Of a stretch of DNA of 64,000 nt, positions 37,022-49,530 are shown one piece after another. The stretch lies in assembly GCF_030272615.1 (NCBI RefSeq), contig NC_081414.1, forward strand, positions 308,867,164 to 308,931,163, written 5' to 3'. The position numbers and the translations under genes are program-made. Each line of letters opens with the position of its first letter. The stretch's first letter is position 1. Under the pieces are notes generated by a model. That model was not told the DNA's origin and made no database searches. It saw nothing but the letters and a program-made list of their open reading frames with translations. The stretch comes from Cryptomeria japonica. Its lineage: Eukaryota > Streptophyta > Pinopsida > Cupressales > Cupressaceae.

Positions 37022-38097
37022 TGATGAATACTAAGAGGGGGGGTGAATTGGTATGCCAAAAATCTTTGCACTTAAACACTTTGCAAGACTAACAGTAAAT
37101 TGGTAAAACAGTTTAACAGACAAACCGGTTAACAAACATGCAAACCAAATAGCTAATAATGCATTCACCCACAGAAGCACAAACACCATAACACAAGATA
37201 TTTTGATGTGGAAACGCAAATGGGAAAAACCATGGTGAGATGGAACTCACAAGTAACTATCTACAAAATAGGAACTAGACCGGTTAAGGTCAGACTGATT
37301 AAGGTCTTACAATGTTCTTTACCAGAACAGATCCTATTAGGAATCTCAATCTCTGTTAGGAGATAAGTCTGATTAAAGACTACCTTGCTAGAAGATTTTA
37401 GATCCATAGATGTGAACCACCTTGTTAGAGGATTTACAAAAGGCTTTTGGGTCTACCCGGTTAAGGGCTACAGACTTGTCAAAGATGTGAGTAATCAACA
37501 AGTGTTTGATCTAGCTAATAGCATAGACTGCTCGGTTAGATCCTTGATAGCTCAATCTTAATGCACTCCAGCATTACTTCAGTCTTCTACACATTCATAA
37601 TCTCTCCAACTCCTCAACCACCTTAAACCCTAGCTGCAATATCAACTATCGCAACTTCAACAACATAAAACCCTAGACATGATGTCCTTATAAAGGAATT
37701 CTATTTCATGTTGGTCCAATAGGATTACATTACAATTTCCTAGGTTCAATGAACTTGGACATACTTGATAACATGACACAAAAAGCATCGCTAAAGTGTC
37801 GGCACCGTCAAACAATCGTTGGATGGTAACTCATCACAAAATGCCGGTTGTCGGTTTGACAAAAATGAAGATTGGTAGAAATGTGTTAGGCCGCTTTAAT
37901 CCCTCGTACCGCTTGAGGTCAACATGCTACTTCAGATCGGGAAACACATTCTGCAAAACATCAATAGTCTAAAGATTATAATTCAACATACCGGTTGGAA
38001 CAAATACCGGTTGTGCTCTAACTTATACATACAAAGAAGATCTCAATGCAAGTGTGCATCAATGACAATCACAACATAAACATCAAAAATGCCAACA
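37022..38097 (-). repeat. E2 5' LTR
   Basis: Collinear with 30570-31644 with scattered substitutions and a small duplication (a second TTAAGGTC unit near 37285-37305). Confidence 0.92.
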
Positions 38098-39647
38098 GTG
38101 GTTCCTTTGGTTCCACTTGGTCAGGTGGTTGGTGCTTTTAAACCATTAGGATATTCTTGTCTTTGGATTCTTCTTGCGTGGATGAGGATGCTTCTTGAAA
38201 TTGTTCATGGATAATAATTGCAGCAAGAATGTAAATGATGATGTGATTTATGTAATAAAATTCTTATGTAATGGTTGTAAAAGAAATCATGTTTATGATA
38301 AATGAATATGTTGTTCTAGTTGTTGTGATAACTTTGGATATGGTAGATGAATGTAATGATGAACCTTGGGTTGTATTGTAACACATATATATTTAATGAA
38401 ATGGATGCATGAGATGTGGATAAGTAATATGATTTGGAATTAAAAGATGCAATTTGTATTCTTGATGAGCCATGTTAAAAGAAAATGGTGTAAATGTTAT
38501 GATAATGGTATTAGTCTTGAAATTATGTCTTTAACTAATGCTTGACTAGAAGAAATGTTATGTCTTGGTAGGATGTATGAGTATGAGTAATATTGGAAGA
38601 TATGTTAGGACATGTTTATGGGTTGTGATTAAAGAATTTGAAATTATAGTACCATATTTCATAGACAGTGATCTAATGATTGAATTGAAATTTTATAATG
38701 CTTGGGATGTAATTGAATGTTCCTTATGAAAATATTGTATGGATGAGCTTAATGAATGAATTACTAACATTATTGATGGAAATTACTAGTAGGTGTATGT
38801 GTAGATGGTAAAATGAATGCTTGTCTGTTAGGGAAGGTTTAGGATGTATCATGTGCTATGGTTTAAGATTATATCTCCATTTGGTGGATGATATTAGTTG
38901 TTATGAAATTAGGATATTGTATCTTAATTTGTAATAAAATTATTGTTGGTTAATTGATATAGTGTAAGAGATTTTAGGAGTATTAAATGGGCTATGGATT
39001 AAATGTTTAAGGAGACTTTGTGAGTATTGTATTATGTTCTTTTGGAATCATGATGAAGTAATAAGTATGCTAGGAGCATAGAATTATAAATGACTATGTA
39101 GAAGTTAATTGTAAATGGAAATTATGTTAATGCAATGTAAGGGTTAATCTTGGTATGTGAATGGTGATGTTATAGTTGAGGGTTGGTTAATGGTAATAGG
39201 AACATTTGGACTTGGTGTATAAAATGAACCTAAGAGAAAAAGGGAAGTAGCTATGCATTGAAAGATAGAATCTCATATTAAATGAAAGATTAAGTAGGTT
39301 GCATATCATGAGTGTTAGGTATTGCTATGTTGCACCTATGTGTGCATAATGATTAAGATTATGAGGTATTGATCTGGAAGAAAGTAAATTCTTATTGCTT
39401 GTGTAGGTAGACTAAGTAATGGTGTTGAGATACCCTAGGGAGTTAGTAGAAATGATTTATTGTATTCCGCTTGCGTAATTGTTTAAATATCTTGAGTGAA
39501 TTACTCTATGTTCATAACACTTAAATTTTGTTGTGTGCTCGCTGCATTGCTTACGAGATGTTATGTGTTGTATTGTTAAATAAAAAATAAAAAAATTATA
39601 GTGTGTATTTATCCATATTTCTCTAGGGTATTTTGGCGGGCATTACA
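38098..39647 (+). repeat. Element G 5' LTR, segment 3
   Basis: Begins with the right E2 target copy GTGGT and ends GGCATTACA. Matches 59634-61183. Non-coding. Confidence 0.92.
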
Positions 39648-39649
39648 TT

Positions 39650-39663
39650 TGGTATCAGAGCCC
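39650..39663 (+). other. Primer binding site of G (initiator Met tRNA)
   Basis: TGGTATCAGAGCCC, two bases after the LTR end. Confidence 0.92.
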
Positions 39664-42600
39664 ATGTTGCAACACTGGGATCTCTAGTTAAGGATGTTGC
39701 TATTAGTCTTGTGAATGTGCCTTGAAGTTCCTTTGAATCAAGTTACTCTTTGAGATTTGTGTTAGAAGAAGTGTTATTGGAATCTTAGATATCTATGCCT
39801 TGTGTCTCTCTCTAATTCCTTTTAGGAATCATAACTTTAAGTAAAGTGTGTATTTATTCTATATGCATGTCTCTAGAGTAAGAGAAGTGTCTATATGCTC
39901 TTACTTGCTTTGTAAATTTCTAGTGCTTACTTGAATGATTAGGGATGCTTTCCTTATACATAATTAATTATGTTGCAGAATGGGAAAAGAATGTGTATAT
40001 CCTCTTAACTAATATTGTGATCATAAAATTTGTCTGTTATGTTGATCTTCCTATGAAAAGAAAGATGAATTGTTTGTATTGTGCATTTAGGAATAATTTA
40101 GCATAGATCATGATGTGAAAACCAAAGAAATTGTATGTGGTGCTTAATAAAAGTACTTGAAATGCTTTTTTTCCCTATTTTAATCTCCTATGTGAAATGT
40201 AAGGAAGTTAGCTAGTAATGTAATGATTACCCCCTAGAAATATTGTTTATTGTGGTATATGTGTGATTGTGTATGTAATTAAATATTGTTTGAGGAAATC
40301 ATAGCTATCAAAGGATTTGGGATTTCTAGTTGTACGTGTATTGGTAGGAGATCTTATGGAAGTTGAAATTGCATATCTTTAAAAGTGGTAAGTTGTATTT
40401 GGCATGAATAGGGAATTCAAACCGAGTTTGCATAAAATTGCATGTATTGATTTGTGTGGCAATATCCCTTCCTTCCTCTTCTCTCTTTGGGGTATAACAT
40501 TTAAATACTTGTGGGGGGGTTATTGATATTAAGTAGAAGGATTGGATAATGATTTATGAATATGACTCATATACATTAAAGGGAAGAATTGATTAAATAG
40601 AATATCCCATCATTTAAATAGGAAATGTATTGCAAAACTAAAAAGGAGATAAATATGTTTATTGAAGCAAGGATTTGTGCATTTCATATGTAGAAATCGA
40701 AATGATACCATTGTGTCTTTATTTGGTTTGGCAAGATAAAATTTTAGCTTTGTGTAGTAATTGTGTGGTATTGAATAAATATTTCTCTCAACTAGATGGA
40801 TAAATTAAGAAAGGTTACTATATAATTGCGTTATTTTTATTTTAATAAGTGCTTCCTTAGCTAATTCTAATGAGATAAAATGATAATTAATTGTATGAAA
40901 CCGTGTTGGGATTCTAGATGTCAATTTTCTTGAAATGTCGAAAGTACATAGTCTATGAATGATAGTAATCAAGTAATAATAGGAAGTGAGTTTAAATAGA
41001 ATGATGCATGTGTTATTGGAATTTAAGTGGCATTAGATGAAAAGAAAACTAAGTCCTGGAAGTGGGACTGGGATATTCTTAACCTAGATAACTAGAGGTA
41101 TGTCAGAATATTATTATTGGTAAGAGTAGAAATTGATATTAAACTTTGGCTTTTGTAATGAGACCTATTTTGCTTGTTTAAATATATGATTGACTAATTT
41201 CTTAAAGACCTTATGAAAGAATTTCCAATCTTCTATAGGTTATTAGTTGTGCATTAATGGAAATGATGTGTGTTATAGTCTTCTATCAAGTGATTAATTG
41301 AAGCTCTAACCTTTGTTTCTATTATAACTTGGTGAATATGAACATGGTATAGATAAGATGTCTTGAACGTTAGTCATGGTATGAGTATATCCTTGTGCAT
41401 GTGTGAGTGCGTAGTCGCTTTATCTCTTCCTACCTATGTCAACTTTCATAAAGGATAATTGTCTAGATTTTCAAAAAAATATATATATATTGAATTGCTT
41501 TAAAAATAATAGAAAGAATACAGACTTATGGATAAAATAGAAGTCTTAAATATGGCGTGCACTCTCTAACACATTCAAGGCATTTTACCCTTGGATGTTG
41601 TGTAGTGGTTACTCCCTTTGGTGTGACTAATGTTGGTCACCTCATGATGTGAGTTGGATTAGTTGCTTATTTTGCCTTGAGTTAATTTATGATTTGAGTA
41701 ATGTGTCGTTAGGATTAATGTGTATTTTTGAGATTTCTTTACTTTTGGGATGGCCACTGAGTTCTTCTTTCTTTTATTTTTCCCTTGTGGTGGCTCTTGT
41801 CACACTTAAATTTCTTGATTGATTTCGCCGATAACTTTTCTTCTCTTTTAATTTAATGAATTGATTTGACAATATTTTCCTTTGACCTCATCTTTTTTTG
41901 TCTATGGTGGTCATTCTGAGTGTCGATGTATTGTTCCCAAATCTTGATTCATTGATATCTCTATCATGTTCGTTTAAAACCTCTGATAGTAGGTGTGAGG
42001 GAGGACATCGTGGAAAAGTGCACTAGAATAAGAAAACAACTAGATAATATTGTCATTAGCTGAGTAAATGAAAAGTGTTAATAGGATGAAATTTATTGGT
42101 AAGTTTATAAAGTTTATAATAGATAGAAGTTCCTTGGTATTGTGAAGTATGAAATTTATGGAATAGTTAAATAAAAGAAATTGTTGATTTCTTGCCTTCA
42201 AAATCTTTGTGTACACATAATGGATTAAGGATGTCTTTTGAATGATGTGAATGGATAAGGATTGCATCTAATGTTTGTATAAAGTCTAGCGCATTGTGAG
42301 CATGGTGGAAATTAGGACATTTGAATGCCATGAAACTTGTTCTTTTAAATAAATAGGTTATATATGCTTGGTTATTGTGTGATGTCTTGAGTATATTTAA
42401 TTTGAGGAAGCTTAGTTCTGAGAAATTTTCCCTCGTTTAGGCTTATGATGTGATTTGTTCAATAATATAATAGGTGCATATGTGTAAGATATTGTGTAAA
42501 TGTATATCTCTCTCTCTTAACTAGATGTCGAAGGAGTGTTATTATGAATTTTGGTGTGAAATATAGTGATTTCTTCTTATTGATGCTTAACTCAGTGACT

Positions 42601-42883
42601 AAAGTTATAGTTTTGTATTGCAAGTGTGGTTAAAATGAAGTTCCCTTGTAAATATTTTAACAATTTAGTGTATATATTGTAATTAATAGTAGTTGGTGCT
42701 TCATTTACCTCTTGTTTAACATGTTTATTCTGAATAATTGAAGCATAAGGAGAAAATTTAGTTGTCATTATCTTTCTTCGAGTTGGAAAATAATATAATA
42801 TGTTTGTGTTAAAAGGAAGTTTTTGATTTATGTGTGCTAGTTGTCACCCTAACTCTTACGATTTCTAGGAGTAAGTCAAATCT

Positions 42884-42896
42884 AAGGGGGGGAGGA
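42884..42896 (+). other. Polypurine tract of G
   Basis: AAGGGGGGGAGGA directly before the 3' LTR start TGTAGTG. Confidence 0.9.
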
Positions 42897-43631
42897 TGTA
42901 GTGTCCACCCTCGACTTGACTTTTTTTTACTAGAGTTGACTTTTAATTCATACATGATAGACATTATTGGGCATATGTTATTTCAGGTGATTTATATGAT
43001 GTTGATACTATCGTAATTGATCGTGTTATTTATTAGACACTATACACTTATTATGTGAATGACTATTGAAAGATTATATTGATTATGTGATTTGATGAGC
43101 ATAAGTGTTGATGGATTTTACAAGCCTTGCTATAATCATGAATTATACTAATCATGCACTTGATGATGTTTTTATCTACTAACCATATTTAATGATTATC
43201 TATGACGAGTTGATCTTATGGTGTGTTTGATTATTGTATGTCTGTCTTCGGGATAGAGACAATTTCACATCACTCATTGCAAGCAGGATGTGTCATTGCG
43301 ATTCTCTAACCCTTGCCTATTATAATATATATATGCATATGTCGTATTGTTGCTTTGTGGATGCAAGATTTGTAGGTACCAGACATTGACCCCACCTGGC
43401 TCCACAAGTCTGAGCGTGTCTTTAAATCCCAATGGTATGTGGTTTGGAGTTGGCACAATTTCCCCTCACATACTCTAGGTCTAAGTTGTTCACTGTGAGT
43501 CGTCAGTGTCTTGGCGCAAGTCACCATGTCAGTTAGTAAGGTTGGTTTGTTCTGTGTTGTGAGTATGTTAGTATTCGTTGGCTAATTCTATTTTGTTGAG
43601 ACTGTTTGATTATTGATGTGAGATTAAATAG
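42897..43631 (+). repeat. Element G 3' LTR, segment 1
   Basis: Matches 19924-20656. Ends in AATAG (43627-43631), the left target copy of E3. Confidence 0.92.
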
Positions 43632-45230
43632 TGTAGATAGGAATTTGGAAAACATCAAAGCAATATAAACATTAGCCTAGCTCAATCACAAAAACTCAAT
43701 TGCAATGACAAATCCTAATTACATTCAATAGAGATACATGAAAAACAAGACATTCAATTCAAATGCAAACCATCACAAATGTGAATATCTCCTCCAGAAA
43801 TCTCCATTGTCCTTCTTTCTCCTTCAAATTACTTTGTTTTGTGGATCTCACCTTCAAGTGCATAAGTATAATATGAAAGCAAGATTGACAAGATGAGATG
43901 ACAACATAAGGGTACTAGAAGCGTGATTGATTTGGCCTTTTGATTGAAGAAATTCATCCAATTTATAGATATATTGGAGAAAAGACAAGATTAGCATGAA
44001 ATTGATATTAGAGGCAATTGATTTCAAAATGGCAAAATTGAGTTGAAGGAAGAAGGTTATGACACCTTCTATGTCATGAATTATGACATATTGCCAATGT
44101 AAAGGTTAAAGGACTAGAATCTTATGACATCTTGCTATGCCAATAGTATGACGCATGAGTAATTCATGCTTCCACCGAATCACAAAAATAGCAAGAGACT
44201 AGAGAGAAATTAATTAGGTGGAAATTGAAATTAGGAAATTAGGAATTAGGAAAATTAGAAAATGAGGAAATTAGGAATTAAGAAAATTAGAAAATGAGGA
44301 AATTAGGAATTAGGTGAATTAATTAACAATTTTTCATTCATCAATTAATTCACACAAAGAGAGGGAATTAATTAGCCAATTAAATAAATATTTAATTGTG
44401 ACAAGAGGACTTAGGATAAATAAATAAATTATTTAACCTAGAGGGAAAATGCCAAACAAGATTAAATGAATAAATCATAAAACCTTAGGAGACGAATTAG
44501 AAATGCAAGGACGACAATTAGGTCTTGACAAAAGATAATTGATGTCGATTCGATTTGATCATGATTTCTGACTTGATAAATGATTTGACTGATAAATGCA
44601 CCAATTGACAAGGAACAATGACTAATTGATCCAAATTGACATGATTGAGAAGGACGACGATCAATGTCAAATCGATCACAAAATGACAAAAACGACAACG
44701 ATCGATGACAAAATAGATTGCAAAACAACAAGATTGAAAATGACCACGATCGATGACAAATTGATCACAAAATGACGAAATTGATCAGAGGACAAGGATC
44801 GATGACAAAATAGATTGCAAAACAACAAGATTGAAAATGACCACGATCGATGACAAATTGATCGCAAAATGATGAAATTGATCAGAGGACAAGGATCGAT
44901 GACAAATCGATCACAAGATGACAAGGTTTGAAAAGAGGACAAAACCCTAATTAGGATTGACGATGTCCAAAATGATGACAAATGAGCGCACACATTGATG
45001 CAATAGGATAAGATTGACCAAAATCATGACTGAAGATTATTATCAACAAGACCAAATTCGAAAGTGAGACAACTGAAGAATGCAGAAGAAGGAGTCGATG
45101 TTCGCAAATGATAAAGACCAAGTGCGCGACATAGGAGAAATGGTAATGCAACGCAAGAACCCTAAAATAAGGCAATGCGCAAATGTTAAAGTTTGAATCC
45201 GCAAGCGTTAACCATTTTTAGATGTCTAGA
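43632..45230 (-). repeat. E3 3' LTR
   Basis: 1599 bp. The tip at 45230 reads TCTAGA where the partner reads TCTACA. Contains a cluster of GATCGATGACAAA words at about 44640-44930, including a duplicated unit of roughly 100 bp. Confidence 0.88.
44640..44935. repeat. GATCGATGACAAA repeat cluster in E3 LTR
   Basis: Units with GATCGATGACAAA, AAAATAGATTGCAAAACAAC and GAAATTGATCAGAGGACAAG recur in a tandem arrangement. The counterpart in the other LTR is 56395-56660. Confidence 0.8.
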
Positions 45231-45246
45231 TTTTGCCCCTCTTTGA
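45231..45246 (-). other. E3 polypurine tract
   Basis: Minus strand TCAAAGAGGGGCAAAA directly before the LTR. Confidence 0.7.
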
Positions 45247-46033
45247 GACAATGCGATTTTAAGCATTGTTTCAAAGAACAATAATAAAAATGCCCCAGAT
45301 AATGGCAATGACATATGCATGCCCCCTCGAGGAATTGGCCGGAAACATCCTGAAAAGAGGCCAATTGATCGATAAGAATGATAGAACATGATAGGAGCAA
45401 ACAGACTAAAAATCGGGGATCGGATACACAAAGGACAAGCAATTAAAGATGCAAAAGACCACGACTAGCATGAGATGGAGAGAGTGCACATCCATCTATA
45501 CACTGACAAAGATCTATAAATGAGACAAAGAGGGTGAAAAGAGCTCATTTGCACTAGCCAAAGAGGAGGATTTGTTGCTCTGGAAAAGGATGCTTGCAGA
45601 GAGATGGCGAACATTCCAATGGCAGATCACCTCGGAGAACATGTACGCACATACAGACGACCGGATGACATGGGAGCAGTGGTATGTATCTCAAAAACCC
45701 TTATTGTCAATTTTATGAATTAGACTTGCTTGCGGGACATTGCGGGGCCCATAGAGAATGCAGAAAGTGACTTCTGCGTCTGTTTGAATGCATCTTGCGC
45801 TTGTGTAGGGTACACAAGCACAAGTTGATGCAACAGAGGCTCAGGATATAGTACACAGGCACAGTTGTGCACTGGGAGCTCAAATTTGGTCAAAAACAAC
45901 ATGCGAAGGGTTCGAAAAGGGGGATAAGGGTAGGATAGGTCAAAATAGATTAGAAACACCCTGATTTGGACATGAAACAAGGAAATGCAGCCCGTAGGAG
46001 CAAACCCTAAAACTGACAAAATGTGCCCCAATT

Positions 46034-47860
46034 GTGATGCAGAGTCGACAGTATCCACTGATTACGCGGGAGAACCGACCTGACTGCTTCATGTTGCGAC
46101 ATGGACTCAGGAGCATGGATAGAGATACACTAGCAGGACTTGGAATATACTATATCACATTCATGCCCAAGATTAGGGCAAACACAGGACTGCTTACCGC
46201 ATTGGCAGAGCGATGGCATTCAGAGACTTCCTCATTCCATCTGGCGACTGGAGAGGCGACTGTGACACTAGAGGATGTATGGCGTATCCTCTGCATTTTG
46301 ATTCATGGGGAGATGATAGAGTATCACCCAGTGATAGGGAGAGACGTGTTGTGCAGATTATTTGAGTGTGACGCAGATGATTTGGATATCGTAGAGAGGG
46401 AGACTGGCTGGGAGACCATGGCATTAGAGTATGATCGACGATATGTGGTGATAGCAGTGGTGATAGCATGCCTACTAAAAGGGGACAGACGAGGACATGG
46501 ATTCCCTATTGGATGGGGAAGAGTGCTAGAGTGGATGGTGACAAAGGGGATGGTTTACGCATGGGGACCATGTGTGCTATGCTATATTTTCAGTTGCATC
46601 AGATAGCATATCAGGGGGTGCAGACTTTGAGCTATAGAGTCACACTATTACAGGTATGGGCATTTGAGCACATAGCCATATGTCAACCGATTGCAGAGAG
46701 ACAGGTATTACCACACCAACCATATGTGTACTACTATGGGGGATCACTGAGACAAGGTCCTTTTGGATACATATTGTATTGGCAACATGAGCTAGACAGA
46801 TTGAGAGAGTTCACATGGAGGCCATATCTTGATTGCCCTGGATGGTCAGATATTAGTGATGAGCTATCATATTGTAGATAGGAGAGGTACTTGATTGGGT
46901 GACCAGTGGATTGCCAGAGAATGATTGAGATGTACCTACCAGAGAGAGTCAGATGACAATTTGGAGAGAGGCAAGATGTACCTAGAGGGACTGCACACTT
47001 TGCCCGATCTCACAGAGAGACGAGTTAGTGGGGGAGGATGATTCAGCCACACATAGCACATGCTGACTTCACATAGCTTCAGCAAAGATAGTGGGATTGG
47101 AGATTAGATGTGGTGGACGTCGGGATGACAGAGGAGTATGAGAGATGGTTTGCACGACGGCAGCCAAGGCCATTGACTGATCCTGATATTCCGATACCGA
47201 GGAGACAAGAGGACTTCCCACTCACAGGAGAGGAGGAGGGAGATGATGAGGACAAGGAGGATGACGAGGACGGAGATGATGAGGATAGAGATGATGAGGG
47301 GGATGATGATTATGAGCCAGATTCAGCTGATCAGGAGTCATTGTAGGATATACCCATAGAGTCGGAGATAGCTAGGATAGAGGAGATGGAGATGTGCAGG
47401 GCTACCATAGCGAGTCAACATGATTACATTGGGACATTAGAGAGATAGAATGCTATCTTGAGGATAGAGCAGGATCAGTTCAGAGCAGAGATAGCTAGAC
47501 TGATAGTGGCTTGAGATACCGCAATAGCTCAAGCATAGTGAGAAGAACAGAGAGTCACTGAGTATATTGGGTCAATTAGGGATGCAAGTGCACGTGAGAT
47601 GGCATAGATGTTGGTAGAGATTGAAGAGGAGATACGCCATTGGAGGACACTATATGAGAGTGCAGTTCCACTAGAGCAAAGAGCAGCATCATATCGGGCA
47701 TGATCGAGGACAGAGAGCAGGGCACGTTCTCGGAGGTTAGTGAGTAGCATGGGGGTGAGTGGACCTATGAGACCACCACAGCCAGGACCAGGGGCAGGAG
47801 GGACATCATCCATGAGACATGGCAGAGATGAGGAGGATAGAGGGAGCACCCAGTGACAGA
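46034..47860 (+). pseudogene. Plant mobile domain (PMD) protein gene, antisense in E3, broken
   Basis: The N-terminal 190 codons carry the plant mobile domain signature: W61, FHLATGEATVTLEDVWRIL near residues 68-86, then HPVIGRDVL, and RGHGFPIGWGRVLEWM near 150. A frameshift close to 46600 moves the reading into the next frame with LLQVWAFEHIAICQP, then DELSYCR and YERWFARRQPRP, a Glu/Asp-rich tail (47230-47330) and a helical region to about 47860. In this second frame I count 13 stops, 8 TAG and 5 TGA, none TAA. PMD proteins are encoded by plant transposons and by host genes such as MAIL1/MAIN; their biochemical role is not settled. It lies on the strand opposite to E3. Confidence 0.8.
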
Positions 47861-49049
47861 GGCACGTGCTCCTTATGACAGATAGTTGACATTATGTAGT
47901 CAGCCTGCAGGCCATACTGAGGACAGATAGTCCAATTTGGTACTTTGATATTATTTTGATATATGATATGATATGCATCTATATGATGGGATGCAATATG
48001 TTATGACTTATAATTGTTTTCCATGTATGGATGACTTATGCATGAAAAATGTATGGATATATTTTTATGTGTTTTTGATGTATGTATAATATGAAAATGG
48101 ATAAAATGCTTGATATAATGCAAATGTACTAACCAAATGGATGCAAGATGCATCATATGTGTTTTTGTGTGGAGATCGGAGAACTAGACCGAACTGACTA
48201 CCCAAACTGACGGAAGAAATGTTAGTAAGAACAAATGAGATAGAGGATAGTTAGAGACAAAGAAAAACTTGCTTTCACTAATGCACTTTGTAGGTGAGAA
48301 CCTTTATTTAATGTAGCAAAGCAGATGCATAGCATCATGGCATTGAATGCCAGAGCTGAAACGCAACCCTTTTTGCAAAAGACAAACACATCGCACACAA
48401 GGAATGAGTGAAGCATCCTAGGGTGCATACATCAAGGGTCGAGGTATGTGTGGCGTTCACAAAGTGAATGTACTTGTCACAGACACCCAATGATATAGTT
48501 GCCCCAGTTTGTGACAAACATTCCACAAACAACAAACACAACAAAAAAGAAAGGGACCATGAACCATCCTAGTCACTCTAAATCACTCAGTGACATCATC
48601 GAGCAACATAGGAACATGATCGAAAATAAATCAATAAATGATAAGACTCGCTAATTCCAACAAGTCAAACAAACATCTTGATCTTCATTGTCAAAAGTTG
48701 AAAGTGTTGATAGGACAATCATGCTGTCTGGTTTCAGGGAATGTGGTACCCCGTCTAAGATAGGACACAGTCTGGTTTTGAGTATACCACACCCTGTATA
48801 AGACCCATGATAGTGTGCCAAGGACGAGTGATATTGATATTGATGTTCGATTGATAAGACAATTTTAATCAGTTTGAATGTCTGGTTTGATTGAAAAGGT
48901 TCATCTGTGAATACGTGATTTCATTAAAGTGCAGTGTGTGATTGTGTGTCGTTGGAGGTATGCTCAGCGAGCTGTCTATGCACAAAGGGGATATATTTTT
49001 TGTTTGCTTTTCGATTGTTTACAAATTTTTTTGTTTGTGTTCATTTTTT
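47861..49049. other. E3 internal region without genes
   Basis: AT-rich sequence with only short chance frames and no motif I recognise. Confidence 0.5.
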
Positions 49050-49530
49050 CAGGACTTTATTTGATTTGTTTGGATTTTTTTTTTTAGGGCATTTTTCAAT
49101 TTTTTTGGATTATTTTAGGACATTTTTCAATTTTTTTGGATTTATTTCAGGACATTTTTCAATTTTTTTGGATTTATTGCAGGATATTTTTCAATTTTTT
49201 TGGATTTATTTCAGGACATTTTTCAATTTTTTTGGATTTATTTCAGGACATTTTTCAATTTTTTTGGATTTATTTCAGGACATTTTTCAATTTTTTTGGA
49301 TTTATTTCAGGACATTTTTCAATTTTTTTGGATTTTTTCAGGACATTATTTGGTTTTTATGATTTTTTTTTCAGGACATTATTTCATTTTTTATGATTTT
49401 TTCAAGACATTATTCAATTTTTATGATTTTGCTAGGACATTTTTCAATTTTTTTGAATTTTTTTCAGGACATTTTGCAATTTTTATGATTTTTTCAGGAC
49501 ATTTTTTGATTTTTTTGGATTTTTATGATT
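49050..49530. repeat. Tandem repeat in E3, unit about 32 bp
   Basis: About seven near-perfect units containing GGACATTTTTCAATTTTTTT and GGATTTATTTCA between about 49096 and 49340, with degenerate, shorter units on both sides. Because 32 is not a multiple of 3, every frame cycles through the same peptides, producing long Phe-rich frames that are not genes. Confidence 0.9.

Larger units (their letters stand above)
30570..38097 (-). mobile_element. Element E2: second pol-less Copia-like element of the D/E1 family
   Basis: 7528 bp with LTRs of 1075 and 1076 bp, target duplication GTGGT and an intact empty site at 59634-59638. The primer site and the order (zinc-knuckle gene, spacer of about 420 bp, long ORF2, purine tract) match E1 exactly, on the same strand. 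Its LTRs differ from each other more than those of E1, so it is probably older, and its ORFs are more decayed. No pol domain is present. Confidence 0.92.
39648..42896 (+). other. Element G internal region, non-coding
   Basis: 3249 bp without any frame above about 75 codons and without gag or pol motifs on either strand. It carries the primer site at its left end and the purine tract at its right end. Confidence 0.8.

Noticed and set aside
43274-43527. 60-83 codon frames also seen at 20301-20552
   Set aside because: They are conserved only because both are copies of the G LTR; lengths and frames differ between copies.
49050-49530. Possible CRISPR array
   Set aside because: Units are contiguous without unique spacers, and the context is a plant retrotransposon.
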